This document shows, piece after piece, positions 1 to 34,488 of a DNA stretch of 45,000 nucleotides (position 1 is its first letter; each line of letters starts with the position of its first letter). The notes beneath the pieces were generated by a model, which had not been told where the DNA came from, ran no database searches, and saw only the letters and a list, made by a program, of their open reading frames with translations. This DNA is from Glandiceps talaboti. Lineage: Eukaryota > Hemichordata > Enteropneusta > Spengelidae. Location of the stretch: positions 4,414,142-4,459,141 of the forward strand of contig NC_135565.1 in the NCBI RefSeq assembly GCF_964340395.1, in the 5' to 3' direction. The translations under genes were made by a program, and so were the position numbers.

Positions 1-446
1 TTTTTTTGTGCGTGGTTGTATCCAACAGAAAATATAAACGGTATTGTGAAAGTCGCTGTATTATTGTTGCTATGGTTTTTAGTTAGTTTCATACAACAGT
101 TTTGAGTGTTTGTATTTGTGGGTTTGTAATTTAAGCAGCACATTTTAATCATTAGTAACTAATATAGTAATACAGTATACGAACCCATTCTTTCTATGTT
201 TGTATGTTTGGCCTATAGGACCGTTTTCAAAACAAATAATGGTACCGTAGAAAGCTTTCAACTGTACAGTTCATTCAACAATGTGCCTTGGAGGCATACT
301 TTAGCGACCACAACTCTAACTAAAGACCTTATTACACCTAACATAAGTCTACAAGCTGAGTTATTTTGATTTCATGGGGATGTAAAGGTACAATAGACTT
401 GTTTTGCCATTCTTTACTTTTTATCTCACTTGAATATTTACCCTAA

Positions 447-2302
<1,856 letters not shown>

Positions 2303-3032
2303 GGGTCGTGTCGAATCGTGTGTTTATTTGTAAATATTTGAATTTGAATTTATATTTTGAAAATTTTTGAAATTTAAAATAGAGATCGGATACTCTTTGA
2401 ACACAACGTTGTGTATTTTGTACGTAAACTTGAGTATGAATACAGCGCATTGCAGGTTCCTGTATACTCTGACTCTCAGTTTGATACAGCCACACAGAAA
2501 CCGACAATAAACTGCACGTTACATTTAATGATGGCTATATTGAATGAATACAGTTTCTTGCTACATTTTAATTATCTAAAGGTAATAAACTAACGTACCA
2601 CCACGCAGACACAAAATGTAGATATCAAAACCTGGACGCCGCTCTGTCTGCGTCTTGTTGCAGTGCCTTTGATTGATTGATTTCACAGTAATCTACAGCA
2701 CGCTCTATATTTACAGATGTACAGATGATACCAATGACATATTTTTATACGAATGTTATCAATTAAGTCACGTTTTTAACAATCTTCACCACGTTCAGGA
2801 ACATTTACTGAAATAAGAATTGAATCGAAATATATTCTGTTCTTAGTTTAGCATTTACAGTAACTATATTGTAGTTGTTTGATTACAGTTAATAGGGGAT
2901 GTTGACGCAAGAGACTTTAGGGCGTTGAAACCTTTTAAATGTTATCTTTTTTGCTGTTTACACCGATATTGTGTACACTGTTAATAATTTAAAATAACTA
3001 TTACAGGAGCTTACAGATCGTATTAAACAATG

Positions 3033-3288
3033 TATCAAGATTAGTGAGACAGATAACCAGGTTTCATTTTGAGACAGACACAATAAAGATAACACATATA
3101 TATTTACAATACTGTACCTGCTCTGTATTTTGTTACATTTGAATTCATTTTATAGTCATTAAATAACACAATACAGAGCATGCAAACGTAACAAAATACA
3201 GAGCAGACACAGTAAGGGATGTTTTTTATCTTTGTTATGTCTACCCCAACATGAAAACATGTTAGCATTGTCAATAATCTTAAAAACA
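3033..3288. mobile_element. Foldback MITE-like element, copy 1
   Basis: The two ends are imperfect inverted repeats (left: CAAGATTAGTG then TTTCATTTTGAGACAGACA; right: the complement of a similar stretch ending near 3288). Inside is a perfect 19-bp inverted repeat, CTGCTCTGTATTTTGTTAC at 3118-3136 against its complement at 3188-3206. A related, longer element lies at 13532-13869, which supports a dispersed family. Confidence 0.6.
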
Positions 3289-3893
3289 TTAGTTTAATAA
3301 CATTTGTAAGCTAAGATCAGATGTGTATTTTGATAATCAATAAATAATGTGCCAAAACGTAAGATATTAGACCGCCCAAATTGGGAAAAAATGCATATCA
3401 TTTTTTTAAAATTATTACAAAGAATGACATAAATGTAATGTGGTACTTGATGGAAATTTCCTTGACTTGCGTCACTTACTGTTCATATATGTGAATAAAT
3501 GTATAAATCAACAAAGTGCATATGGTGTTATTGTGAAAACTAGTGTCCTGTGTGTTTTAAAACAGCCATTATCACTGTAATAATTGATAACTTTTAGAGG
3601 AGAAATAGTCTAGACAAGTATATTTAAATAGCACGGCTGATTGATAGTGTCAGTGGATAATTATCGATATAGTGTTTGTTTTCCTTTTTCACCGTTATAA
3701 AATCCAAAGTTTTGACTTCTTCAGAGAAATTATTTACAAATAAAACAAATAGTGGTTGTTTTGAAATTAATGTTGGACGTTCCATGTATGCTTTTTTTAA
3801 AATTCATTTTATTTTCACCAAAAAGGATGACAGAACTTAAACTGGGAAAGTGTACATGACAAACATATAATTTAGTATTGCATGGTCACCCTC

Positions 3894-4477
3894 CCTGGTG
3901 AGGGCCATGGAAATAGTTCAGTGGAACTACTAGTCTTAATCCAATGGCCCAGACACACAACATATAAACTACAAAACAGAAAATAAAATAAAACAAAAAC
4001 ATCTGAAAACAAGTTTTCTGTAAGAAATATATACACTAAGTTACATACAAAACAAACAAGCCCTTAGGTCTTAGATACGATGTGATTTCTTAGTTCCTCT
4101 TTGAATGATTTTCTTGAATTTATACATTTGAGGGATGGTGGTAATGCGTTCCAGTGCTTAGTTATGGCGTATTGGAAGTTGTGTTGAGTAATTCTTAAAC
4201 GGGTTAGTGGTATGCGGAAATTACCCTGATATGCTTGACGTGTTGAATATGTTGTTACGGGATACTGGAAGTATGTCTCTATATCGTGGGGGTAGTGGTT
4301 ATTCATCAGGTCAAAGGCAAATATACAGGCGTAGAATTCACATAGTTGAAAAATGTTAAGAATGTCAAGTTTTCGGAATAGTGGTGCGGAGTGAGCATGG
4401 AAGTCAGAGAAAGTTATAAGACGAACGAGTTTCTTTTGAAGACGGAAAAGTGGATCCAGAATGTTTTGGCATACATA
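3894..4477 (-). mobile_element. LINE (non-LTR retrotransposon) 3' fragment
   Basis: On the minus strand an open frame from about 4477 to 4064 encodes the C-terminal end of a LINE reverse-transcriptase protein: LQKKLVRLITFSDFHAH, PLFRKLDILNI and WNALPPSLK are typical of the region after the RT thumb. A stop precedes the fragment at 4478-4480, so it is 5'-truncated. The probable 3' UTR runs down to about 3894 and contains the inverted motif CTCCCTGGTGAGGG. Confidence 0.75.
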
Positions 4478-5524
4478 TCACACCATTGCCAGAGGAGATA
4501 ATTTTCCGACACAAGAAATATCCATTCCAATTGCTTTAAGTTGACAATACTAAATCCGAGTATGTTGATATTCTACTTACGTCTTCACAGACAGGAGAAC
4601 AAGAGTTTTCTAAAAGAAAAGTGTACCGTTTATTGAGTGTTTAACATAAGCATATCAAAATATAATACAACGCGACAAATGTGACAACACCTGGTAAAAA
4701 GACGTGCCTTCTTATAGCCATGGAGTACCGCCCAGGATTACTTCGGACTCTGGAGAGTAACTGTATGATTTCAAATCACATAAATTGCCAAGGAACACCA
4801 TATGCAAATTGGTTTCACATTCATTGTCCTGGCAATTGTGCATTATTGCAACATGGGAGTTAGCAGATATGTATATGTATTAGGTGAATAATAACTGTTG
4901 ATGCATCCTAAGTGCTTATTACCTGTAGATTGATAAACATGAATATTGTTCAATACATATGCCTGTCTGTCTGTCTGTTAACTCACGAGGCAATGCTGGA
5001 CCACTTTATTGAGACAATGGGTTTGAAGTAACTTTCAGTTTATTTGGCATTTCTTGGCAATCTTGTGAAATTTCTTGCCCTACTTTTGAAATACTTTCTT
5101 GGTTTTTGACATCATGAATCCACTGATAAACGTAAAATCCAAAATTATGCATCATCTGCAAATACTTAATTACTCAACATAACGTACGCGAAGTCACCAC
5201 TAGAGGGCGACATTAATTCGAAGGCGTGATCGATAGTGCTAGAGTTCATTGTTCTGAATCGCTTTTGGTAAGAAATTATCGATATAAATATCTTCATATA
5301 TATACCAGTTGGCAAAGTGACCACCCCATCTGTAGTGGTTGGTTCTTCATCGGTACCATTGATATCTTTTAATCCTCCCTTGTTATTACCTACTGGGAAA
5401 AAAGAATTGTTAAGTTTTAGGGGAAAGTGGCTAGCTATTAATCGATTTTAAAGTGTTGTTTTTCTCCTTTTGGATTCAATTGATTTGGTCTACTTCGGGT
5501 GTAGCGTCTACTTTGTTTGGATTG

Positions 5525-5527
5525 TCA

Positions 5528-5562
<35 letters not shown>
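5525..5562 (+). repeat. (TGTC)n microsatellite
   Basis: About nine TGTC units in intergenic DNA. Confidence 0.95.
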
Positions 5563-6083
5563 ATGTTGGGAACGTCTTTCTGTTTGTCTGCCTGCGATAC
5601 AGATTTTATTTATATGTTTCTGTTGGGTTATAGTATAGATTTCAAACATTCAGATCTATTACTGATCCTTCTCTAGACAATAAACAATGCATACTTCAAG
5701 GTAAAATAAAGTAAGTATAGTCTTACATACCATACGATATTACCCATGGTTTGTACTATACAATTTGGCAAGTGTCCTGGGGTCGACAATCTTTGGAAAA
5801 GCGAACAAAGAATGAAATAAACAAAGAAAAGTGTTCACCCAGCTTCAAGGGGCCCACTTACATAGATCCATGATTATGAATAAAAGAACGTCATGAATAT
5901 GATCAACATAACTGTTCATGTATATAATGTGTTGGAATGCTTTTGTTTGGAAGAAACCGCTATACTCACACGTACGTTCATTTGTTATTTATGAGGCGAA
6001 ACCTCCCAAAAATCCTGCATCGCATGGTATACCGAGCATATGACAAATCTTGAATTGTTCGAATCAGTTGTGTGTTTATCAAC

Positions 6084-26048
<19,965 letters not shown>

Positions 26049-26050
<2 letters not shown>

Positions 26051-26235
26051 ATCCAAATCCTACCAACTGTAGAAGAGCAAGAAGTTTGTGTACCATACTT
26101 TCCGTCGAGCCTACAAATATGGTGTTACCTTACTTACACCGGACTGCTTATTACCTAATCATCATCTCCAATGGAAAAATAGCTTTCTATTTTTTGGTTA
26201 TTTGCTATGTAAATAAAAGGCAGATAACAGTAGCG
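26049..26235 (+). other. Predicted receptor terminal exon: stop completion and 3' UTR
   Basis: The acceptor is TATTCTCTTGCAG at 26036-26048. Its first bases AA complete TAA with the T of exon 14. AATAAA at 26212-26217 is a plausible poly(A) signal. If exon 14 is skipped, exon 13's G makes GAA and the frame stays open for about 35 more residues (IQILPTVEEQEVCVPYF...). Confidence 0.45.
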
Positions 26236-26697
26236 ACTTCAATTATTTAATTTATTTCCCGTGTCTTATACAGTGTAGCCTAAATCGGAACCAGTCTTGC
26301 TATCATTGCCACAGTGTTCTCTAAGTTTGTACATAAACCACCCATGTTCTCAGTTCATTCAAACATAATTTTCTACAAAATAAATGTTATTGTTTTTTGT
26401 ATGATAGCCTTAGTACGCCAGTGTTTGTCATGATTTTGTCATCTTCATTACTTAGTGACATTCCATAAGTCTACAATTTTGAGGTAGTCGTTCAAGTGAA
26501 GGAACAACACTTTAAAAGTAAAATAAAGAAGTATATTATCCTCATACATGGTTCATAGGCTCCTGGAAATCCCTAAAAACTTCGACTGACTTCTGAAAAC
26601 TTTCAGAAAATCTGTTGACTGAATGATTGCTGGTATAACGTGATGAGTAGCGAGATATGTGGGAAAATGTGAGAAATGTATTACAAACCAAGTGTGT

Positions 26698-26703
26698 TGA
26701 TAT

Positions 26704-26790
<87 letters not shown>
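26698..26790 (+). repeat. (TA)n microsatellite
   Basis: A TA array directly abutting repeat R2. Confidence 0.98.
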
Positions 26791-27008
26791 ACTTGGTGAG
26801 TATCAATCTGCTAAGACAGTGCTCTATACCGCAGTGGCAGAGCGTAATAGTTTTGGTAGTACTGGAACTCTTTCTTGGTTGTAACTCGGAGTTTCACGCA
26901 TAGTGCGATCATCAGACACTCTGAGGCCTACTCTCTGGGTGTGCTGTATATATAGAGTGTAGACAATAGAAATACCATCACTATTGTCTGTGTCGGTGTG
27001 TGTGACGT
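26791..27008. repeat. Repeat R2, longest copy
   Basis: Starts ACTTGGTGAGTATCAATCTG, continues through TTTTGGTAGTACTGGAACTC and a minus-strand hammerhead motif, and ends with a 9-bp hairpin (AGACAATAG/CTATTGTCT, about 26961-26990) before another TA array. TA arrays flank both sides. Confidence 0.8.
26878..26919 (-). ncRNA. Second-family hammerhead motif, minus strand
   Basis: On the minus strand: CTGATGA, stem II CGCA/TGCG, GAAAC, five bases, GTT, ACAAC. Stem II is perfect over 4 bp, but stem I pairs over only three bases. It is related to 23962-24004. Confidence 0.6.
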
Positions 27009-27017
27009 ATATATATA

Positions 27018-27084
<67 letters not shown>

Positions 27085-27158
27085 CATACGTACGTACATA
27101 CATACATACATACATACATACATACATACATACATACATACATACATACATACACACA
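27009..27158 (+). repeat. (TA)n and (CATA)n microsatellites
   Basis: A TA array to about 27080, then CATA with some CGTA units. Confidence 0.97.
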
Positions 27159-27277
27159 TACATACACACACACATAAAAAAGGAGACGAGTATGATATTA
27201 CATTATGGATCTACGGTGTACGGACCGTTTCATCAGAAGGATCTTAAGGCGTAATATTGCAGTCGTTGACTTTAATG

Positions 27278-27389
27278 CTGCTTTATGTCTTTATACTTTA
27301 TGAGTTTATGTACAGTACATAGGTGAACACCTAAGTGTTGTACATAAACTCATGATCAGACCACGTTAGTAGTCTGAGACATAAAGCAG
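27278..27389. other. Nested double hairpin
   Basis: The outer arms CTGCTTTATGTCT (27278-27290) and complement (27377-27389) are perfect over 13 bp. The inner arms ATGAGTTTATGTACA (27300-27314) and complement (27339-27353) are perfect over 15 bp. A small AGGTG/CACCT stem lies in the centre. It lies just beyond the coding end of the minus-strand LINE, so it may be in that element's 3' UTR. Confidence 0.7.
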
Positions 27390-28350
27390 TTCAAATTCAA
27401 ACTAGTAGATGTTCTAAGGTCCTTCGGGAGACTATTCCAGGTTAAGTTTAACTCCATTAAAAACAAAACTTTTGTTAAAAATCTGTGTAGAATGTTTAGG
27501 TATGTACAAATTCATTCCTAGATGTTGATCTCGTACGATAACTATGTACACTCTCAACAGGTTTGAATATATTTAGATAGTCTGGCGCTAAATCATTTAA
27601 TACTTTATACATTAAAACTGACTGATTATAAGCAACCTTTTGGCTAAAAGTAAGTAACTTCAAATGAGTTATAAAGAGGTTCACTCGGTGTATTATAAGC
27701 AGAATCTGTCAGAGTTCTTGCTACATGTTTTTGTAGTCTTTCTATCTAAGATAAAATAATTATAAAAAGTCAATCTACTTTTCATTGTTAAAAATGGTTT
27801 TATCCGTTTGAACTGTAAAAGCTTAAAATCTACCTTCCTAGTCAAAGAGCTGATCTGTTTTTCCCAATTCTCGCTATCTGCAATACAATTATATGCATCG
27901 CTAAGGAGTCAAATGGAACGCAGTCTCGCGACCGCGCTTGCATTTGTCGACACCTACACTTCTGGTCGCCTATGTCAATACACGTGAATGTTTCTTCCAA
28001 ACAGGTTAATTTGTAACAAATAACATAAACGCAAGTTTTAAGCTCAAATAATTATGGAGGTGGGAAATTTAAATATGTACAGTATCTTTCCAGAGCAAAT
28101 TTACAAGAGATGTCTACAACTGAAAATGGGAAAGAAACATTCCTGTGTATTAGCATAGCCGACCGGAAGTGTAGTGCGACATCGTTCCATTTGACTCCAC
28201 GGTGATGTGTAGAATTGTATTGCAGGTAGCGAGAATTAAGGTCACCAATGGTTATGCCCAATAGTTGTAGTGTATCGCGATCGTGTGACACACATTTCAG
28301 GTGGTCATGTCCATACATACTTTTAATACAGTGTTGCATAATACATTAGG
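27390..28350 (-). mobile_element. LINE fragment B, split by a foldback element
   Basis: Minus strand. Downstream part (27869-27390): NWEKQISSLTRKVDF, KRIKPFLTMKSRLTFYN, LQKHVARTLTDSAYNTPSEPL, LAPDYLNIF, TWNSLPKDL, the RT thumb and C-terminal pattern, with frameshifts. Upstream part (28339-28234): LKCVSHDRDTLQLLGITIGD, the segment that normally precedes the thumb. The two parts are continuous if the inserted element and one AATT are ignored. Confidence 0.8.
27870..28233. mobile_element. Foldback element inserted in LINE B with AATT target duplication
   Basis: The ends CTCGCTATCTGCAATACAAT and, on the complement, CTCGCTACCTGCAATACAAT match at all but one base, and similarity extends over more than 100 bp of each arm (GAGTCAAATGGAACG, CACTTC.GGTCG). 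AATT flanks both sides (27866-27869 and 28234-28237). The LINE reading frame needs only one AATT, so the 4-bp duplication is shown directly. Confidence 0.85.
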
Positions 28351-29555
28351 TAATGTTAGTTGTTGCTGTTGCTTAATGTTCAAATACGTGCCATCTTTTA
28401 AAATATGAAATAATAGCTGTATTTTGTGCATTGTTGCCCGACCTTTTATCTCTCAAAGAAATGTCACAAGTGATTTAAGTTGGTAACAAGATAAGATACG
28501 TATTTGTGGTTACTAGCATGAAACTCTGAGCCTAACGTTAACTATGTAACCAGGGTGTTTGTCGTCAAACGCCCAAGATTATCCTTCATCGGTAAGATCT
28601 ACAATTTTAATGTGACAACATTAATTGAATGATCGCTTATTCTCGTGTCATATTTGAAAGTGAATAAAGACTAACTGTATAGTGGAGTTGTACATTATAA
28701 CTACATCATAACTCAAAGGATCTTGTTTCTAACAAGTGTTTGGAATGGCCTCAATGTAATGCTTACTCGTGCAAAGCAAACAAATAATGTATACATATGT
28801 TTAATATAAAGGATATGTTGTTATTGTAATTCAGTCAATTTAGTAGTGGCCATTAGTATTTCTTCTGAAACACAACGGTTCAGTGAATGGATGGATGGCG
28901 AGAAGAGAAACAAATTAACATTAAATACATAATTTTTTTCCATATTTTATAATATCCTTATTATATACTTTGTACAGTTCCAGATATTCTTAATTCCAGA
29001 TTTATTGGATATAATTACCCAGGAATGGAACTAATAATAATTAGAGACACTATTAACTTATAGGAAACACGTTGAAGGAAGTCCTTACGGTCGAAAATCT
29101 GAAACAGGCAAAGAATGACAGTATGAGTGGTTTGAAATCTTTATTTCATTCTACTGGGGTGACGTAAGAAAATATATAAGAAAGATGTTATCTGAGAGTT
29201 GCTTTAACTTATTCTTGAAGGGTAGATTTACGTTTGAGCGATAACAATAAACGATAATAATTCACGTTTGTGGTTATTTGTACCCCCCAAAATGAAACGT
29301 AATTATTTCCTTCAGATTCATGATGATATCTTGAATGGGTGGGAAATGCCCTACACCATTACTTACCTAAGAGAATTTGCCTGAGAACCTTAAAAGCTTA
29401 CAATATGCGATTTCACTATTGAATAATCTTAGTTCGTTTGCATACATTATGTTATTTTAAGGTAGGTCCTCTCTGTACATCTAATTAGTCGTCAAAAAAC
29501 TAAGCTGGTGTACGTGTGATGAAAGCAGGCACTCTTTCACACCGCAACCACATTT

Positions 29556-29665
29556 ATAGTAAGTAAGTAAGTGAGTGAGTGAGTGAGTGAGTGAGTGAGT
29601 GAGTGAGTGAGTGAGAAAGTGAGTGAGTAAATAAGTAAGTGAGAGAGGGGGTGAGAGGGCGAGTG
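29556..29665 (+). repeat. (GAGT)n microsatellite
   Basis: AAGT/GAGT tetranucleotide units with interruptions. Confidence 0.95.
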
Positions 29666-31432
29666 AGTTGGCAAGCAAACAAGCAAACAAACACGTAATT
29701 TACCTTTCTTACTCACGTTATAACGCATAAGCAAGTCGTTCAAAGGTTGAACGTGTTTAGCAATGGAAATTCCATAGCTACAAATAAAATCCATCTATGT
29801 CGGTAATGGAACACATTATTCTCATGAGGATCGTCCATCAAGAGAGATCGAAGACACAGTGCTAAAAACTATGAACTGATTGTGTGTTATAATCTATATG
29901 TAAGATAATCGAACTACCATGCTGATGAATTTGTTGCAATTGGGCTATTTAATTTTCTTTTGTTTGAAAGAGTGGTAAAGGACTTTTCTTTCTTTTTTTA
30001 AATGAATGCAAAGCTCTAAGGTCACATACAATTAAACTGCAGTGCTATATGTGCATGAATTATATCCTGTGTGGTACTTGTAATTGAGTGGTCGTGTGAA
30101 CCTAGCATGTTAAGTAGCATAACCTACGACTCCGTACATTTTCGTATTCATTCATTCACCCTTACACCAATATGATGAACAATAATCAAAGGGATGTTAC
30201 ACATGCAAGCATTATGCTATCAACAGCCCCTGTTATATGTAATACTTATGCGCTCATCACAGGATGGTTACAGCCTCTTTCAATCCGCATAATGAAAAGA
30301 TTACTGTCATTCACTTGTGTACTATCTATACTACAAGATGATGTCGCAAGTTTTCTTCATTTGACTGTACGTTCAACCTCATTTAGTGTCTACACTATCT
30401 CGATTACTGGGCTATCAACCTCTTGAATGTAGTATAGTGCACCTCGCATAATAACTGTACGTACGTTGCGCCCATTTTAGTTTGCTGATGGTGTCATTTC
30501 AAAACCTGCAGCTGTACACAGGTCAACTCATCATTTTTGAAGGTTTGTGATGATTTGCGTACGATGTATTTTAGTCGAAAACAATGTACCGGTTACAGGC
30601 TATTAATTCAGAACCTATACAATGTTTTGGAATCGGTTCAGAGAGTAAAGTTGATAACCAATGCGCACATCAAACTTGACAAACAGTTACCAACATATAT
30701 TATACACAATACGTATAACACATTTGCTAACATGATCTGCAAATGGACGAATTTTCTTTCAGTACTGATCAGTTCTTGCCGTTGGCAAGGAGTATCTTAT
30801 TAAGTATCCACAATTACTGAAAAGATAAAAAGTCTGTGGAAGGCCTACCTAAGGCATATATCCAGCATATTGAATCAAGACATAACAGACTACTTCTTAA
30901 CCAGAACAAAAGCGATAATCCACACTACAAGGCAATATATTAATCCTCTATGTGGAAATGACATCAGAGTCGTCACATCATGTGGGTAGTTTTATTTTTC
31001 GTGAGAACAGCGAGCGCAACGGTTCCAATGGAGTTGTTCGACAGTCAAGATCAAATGGAGGTTTATTGATATAGAAAACACCTCTTTTGTTTAATTCAGG
31101 CTGCGTAAAAACGTCAAAGTTGAAAAATTGTTTTCTGTGCTGTATTCTTGAACTGCTATGAACAGGGTTTCTCCAACTATGACATCAATGGACCAGGTAA
31201 GTTTACACTTGTTTAAGTTAATAACTAGAGAGACAAAATATTTATTTTCCACCCTGTATACCTTAATATTATATATCATTACATATGTACCAGAGATTAT
31301 TTGCACCGGTGCACGCGCATACTAGTGGTAAGCTTATTTCAGTGCAATAAACCAAAATCATTATTGCATAAAAGTTGTTGTTTCGGATAAACATATGTAC
31401 TAATAACAGAATTCCAATGTGAGTACTCGGGG

Positions 31433-31537
31433 ATGTTTGCATTCATGGTTGCAGTGTTTTCTATTGCACTTTCACTCGCTACGCCCAGGAAATTACGACC
31501 GCAGAGAACGCTGCCATACCTCTTGCAAATACCCAGA
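31433..31537 (+). CDS. Possible first coding exon with a signal peptide
   Basis: ATG at 31433 opens a 35-codon frame, MFAFMVAVFSIALSLATPRK and then a basic, Leu-rich stretch. It is followed exactly by a consensus donor GTAAGT at 31538 in phase 0. The N-terminus looks like a secretory signal, with likely cleavage near the SLA-TP residues. No downstream exon was found, and a decayed LINE begins 450 bp later. It may be an orphan exon or chance. Confidence 0.25.
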
Positions 31538-31716
31538 GTAAGTTAACCTTCATCCGTGCCGTGACCCGCGCGTCCATTGGTGTTCTGTCGTGTAATCATC
31601 CATTATCATAATTAGTCAAACAATTTTTGTTCAATTTTAAACAAATACAATCATGAGAGAACTCCTGAAAGAGTTTACTATTTGCATTCCGACTTGCTGT
31701 ACTAGTAAACATTTCT

Positions 31717-31843
<127 letters not shown>

Positions 31844-31984
31844 ATTCTTCGTTCGCCAAGTAGAGTGCTCAATCAGCTTGGAAAGCATATCATACATCAA
31901 TGAAAGAAGACAATTTTATGTATGTATATATATATATGTATGTATATATATATATACATATATATATTAGTATCACGTTTGGTG

Positions 31985-34330
31985 AACTTAACACTAAACG
32001 CCGTAGTAAATGTTCAGCTAACTACACACTACATCAATTTACAACAAACTCGGTCCTAGTCGGAAGAATAGCATACCGAATGAAGTTTACGATGAAACTG
32101 GTGGTCACAAATTAAATGACCGTCATGATATTATGAATATGTGGTTTAACGATGTCTCTTCGTTGTACCAAGAAATTGATTCTGTAAATTTTGTTAATGT
32201 ATTCTACGAACGAATGTTAGGACATAAGAGAATTCTGGAAGACCGTATGGATGATCCTTTATTTGAGAGTAATGTTTATTTGAATGGGAATTTTAGTTTA
32301 GAGGAAATCCGTAGACTTGTTTTCAGGTCCAGGAAAGGAAAATCGGTTGGTGTAGATAGCATTCCATATGGTGTCCTACAAAATGAGACTTCTGTTATAG
32401 TACTGCAATATCTCTTTCAAATCTGTTTTGACTCTAGGTAGGATTCCTTCTGTTTGGAGGAAGGCAATTATCGTTCCCCTTCCCAAAAATGCAACCGATG
32501 ATCCTCGCCTTCCCTTGGATTACAGGGGAATAAGCTTATAATCAGTTGTTGCGAAGCTGTACAGAGCGTTACTTAATACTAGGGTGGTGAATTTCCTTGA
32601 ACAGGAAAATGTTCTAACTTGTAGATGAGCAGAATGGTTTTCGTAAAGGTAGATCTTGTGAAGATCATATTTTTACACTTGCCTCCATTATCAGAAATCG
32701 TTTGTCGTATAGCCTTTCTACCTTTGCCACATTTATTGATTTGAAGAAGACATTTGACTTTGTAGATAGACAAATTTTGTACAAATTGTTGGTTTCAGGT
32801 ATTGGTGGTAAAATGTATATAAGCATTGTGACAATATATACAGACACATCTGCCTGCGTTAAAGTAAATGATGTATACACAAACTGATTTACAACCAATA
32901 CTGAAGTTAGGCAGGGCGATAATCTATCTCCGACCTTATTTGCATTTTTCATTAATGATTTAGCAGCTGAATTGAAATCCCTCCAGAAAGGAATTGTCAT
33001 AGATAGTTATAATGTTGTCTTACTTTTATATGCTGATGATATTGTTATAATTGCCGATAATGAAGCAGATTTGCAAGCCATGCTTGATCATCTTAACAGT
33101 TGGTGTTTAAAATGGAGGCTTTTAGTCAATTGCAATAAGTCCAAAGTTGTGCATTTTTGGAGTAAGCATTGCACAAGAAGCAATTTTCATTTTCACTTTC
33201 ACATGACCTGGAATATGTTGAGAATTACAAATACCTAGGAGTTGTTTTAAATGAGTTTATGGATTTTTCCGTTATCTCTGAATTCCAAGCGCAAACAGCC
33301 GGCAGAGCATTAGGTGTCTTATGCTCAAACTTTAAAGTCTTGAAAAATATTGGCTTTGAAACGTTCAGTAAATTGTTTGAAGCTTATTCCAATTCTTGAT
33401 TGCTGGTCTTCGGTATGGGGTTATGGAAAACATGACAATTGTGATTCAGTTCAGAACAGAGCACTAAGATTTTTTCTTGGGGTTCATAGGTTCACACCAA
33501 TACATGCTATTACGGGTGACACGGGTTGGGCACCTTGTAGAACTCGTAGACATCTAAATATGATTAAACTTTGGAATAGATTACTTTCTATGGACGAGAA
33601 TAGATTAACAAAAATAATCTTTTGTTGGGATTATACCTTAAACAGACAGAATTGGTCATCTGAGTTATGTAATATTTTTAGAATATTTAATCTCGATTTT
33701 GACGGTCAATTGTATGTTAATTCCGAGGTTGTTTAGGGTCAATTAATGTCAAACTTCCAATCAGAATGGAGCGAGAAAATGAGACAGAAAACAAAACTGC
33801 GTACGTACAGACAGTTTAAAGGAGGGTATACAATTGAAAAATATGTGTTGTTAAATCTGTCATGTTAAATCTCTCCGTATCGAGAAACTGGTGAACCAGT
33901 TGAAAGGAGAGTGTGTGAGCTTTGTGATGATACAGATATTGTAGAAGATGAAAGTCATTTCCTCTTTCACTGTAAATTTTATTCAGATCTTCGAGCTTTG
34001 TATTTTGATTTCTTTGACGTCGCGACCTACAATGTTCTTCCTATTGGTGATAAGTTTAAGCTATTACTTCAGGATGATGTGAAAGCTACCGCCAAATTTA
34101 TTGAAGCGCCATTTCTTAAACGCTAAAACTGTTTTACAGGTTAAGTTGTGTTATTTGAATTTCTGTACTTCGCTGTTTGACTACCTATTGTTATGTAAAT
34201 TACTGTTGAGGTGACTTATAAGTCCACTCGTTGGGCTGGGATGTGTTATCATTTATTGATTTTTGTCAATGTAAACTTTTCAGGTAAACCTCATGTCACT
34301 ATAATAAACAATTATACTATACTATACTCA
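31985..34330 (+). mobile_element. LINE C, nearly full reverse-transcriptase unit, decayed
   Basis: Plus strand, LINE order: IPNEVYDETGG, SLEEIRRLVFRSRKGKSVGVD (RT start), YRGISL (stop inside), EQNGFRKGRSCEDHIFTL, TFATFIDLKKTFDFVDR (first catalytic Asp), VRQGDNLSPTLFAFFINDL, LLYADDIVIIAD (YADD at 33029-33040), WCLKWRLLVNCNKSKVVHF, YKYLGVVLNEF, a thumb region, and a C-terminal Cys/His segment CELCDDT...HFLFHC (33911-33980). Several stops and frameshifts (for example near 32441, 32539, 32886) make it inactive. The 3' end has AATAAA at 34303 and a short (ACTAT)n tail. The 5' part before about 31985 is missing. Confidence 0.88.
32100..34126 (+). pseudogene. LINE reverse-transcriptase coding region with stops
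   Basis: The catalytic triad Asp residues (FIDL and YADD) are preserved, but the frame is interrupted at least three times. An intact relative would act in target-primed reverse transcription in the nucleus. The final open piece, 33911-34126, ends with IEAPFLKR and TAA. Confidence 0.85.
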
Positions 34331-34488
34331 TACCGGATCACACGATCACCCATTAATAGATCAACAGACATATAGATTTATAGTTCGCCTGTTACCTCTC
34401 TGAAATGGTATTCTTTACTTATCTGGTCTCTACAATCCAAACTCTTACTGTAAGAAAGTGTCTTACATAATTATATATTATTAAACAA

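Larger units (their letters stand above)
2303..6083. other. Intergenic region between the GH9 gene and the lectin receptor gene
   Basis: No convincing exon was seen on either strand. It holds GH9 3' flanking DNA, a foldback element (3033-3288), a LINE 3' end (3894-4477) and a short TGTC array (5525-5562). The rest is AT-rich with no clear structure. Confidence 0.6.
26236..31432. other. Intergenic region after the receptor gene
   Basis: Repeats dominate: a TA array, repeat R2 with a hammerhead, TA and CATA arrays, a nested hairpin, an interrupted LINE and a GAGT array. From about 28360 to 31430, apart from the GAGT array, I see only AT-rich sequence without exon signals. Confidence 0.6.

Noticed and set aside
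4681-4863. 60-codon open frame
   Set aside because: No domain pattern, no splice support, and it lies in AT-rich intergenic DNA.
27183-27245. CTGATGA word on the minus strand near the CATA array
   Set aside because: No GAAAC partner in hammerhead order, so it was not called a ribozyme.
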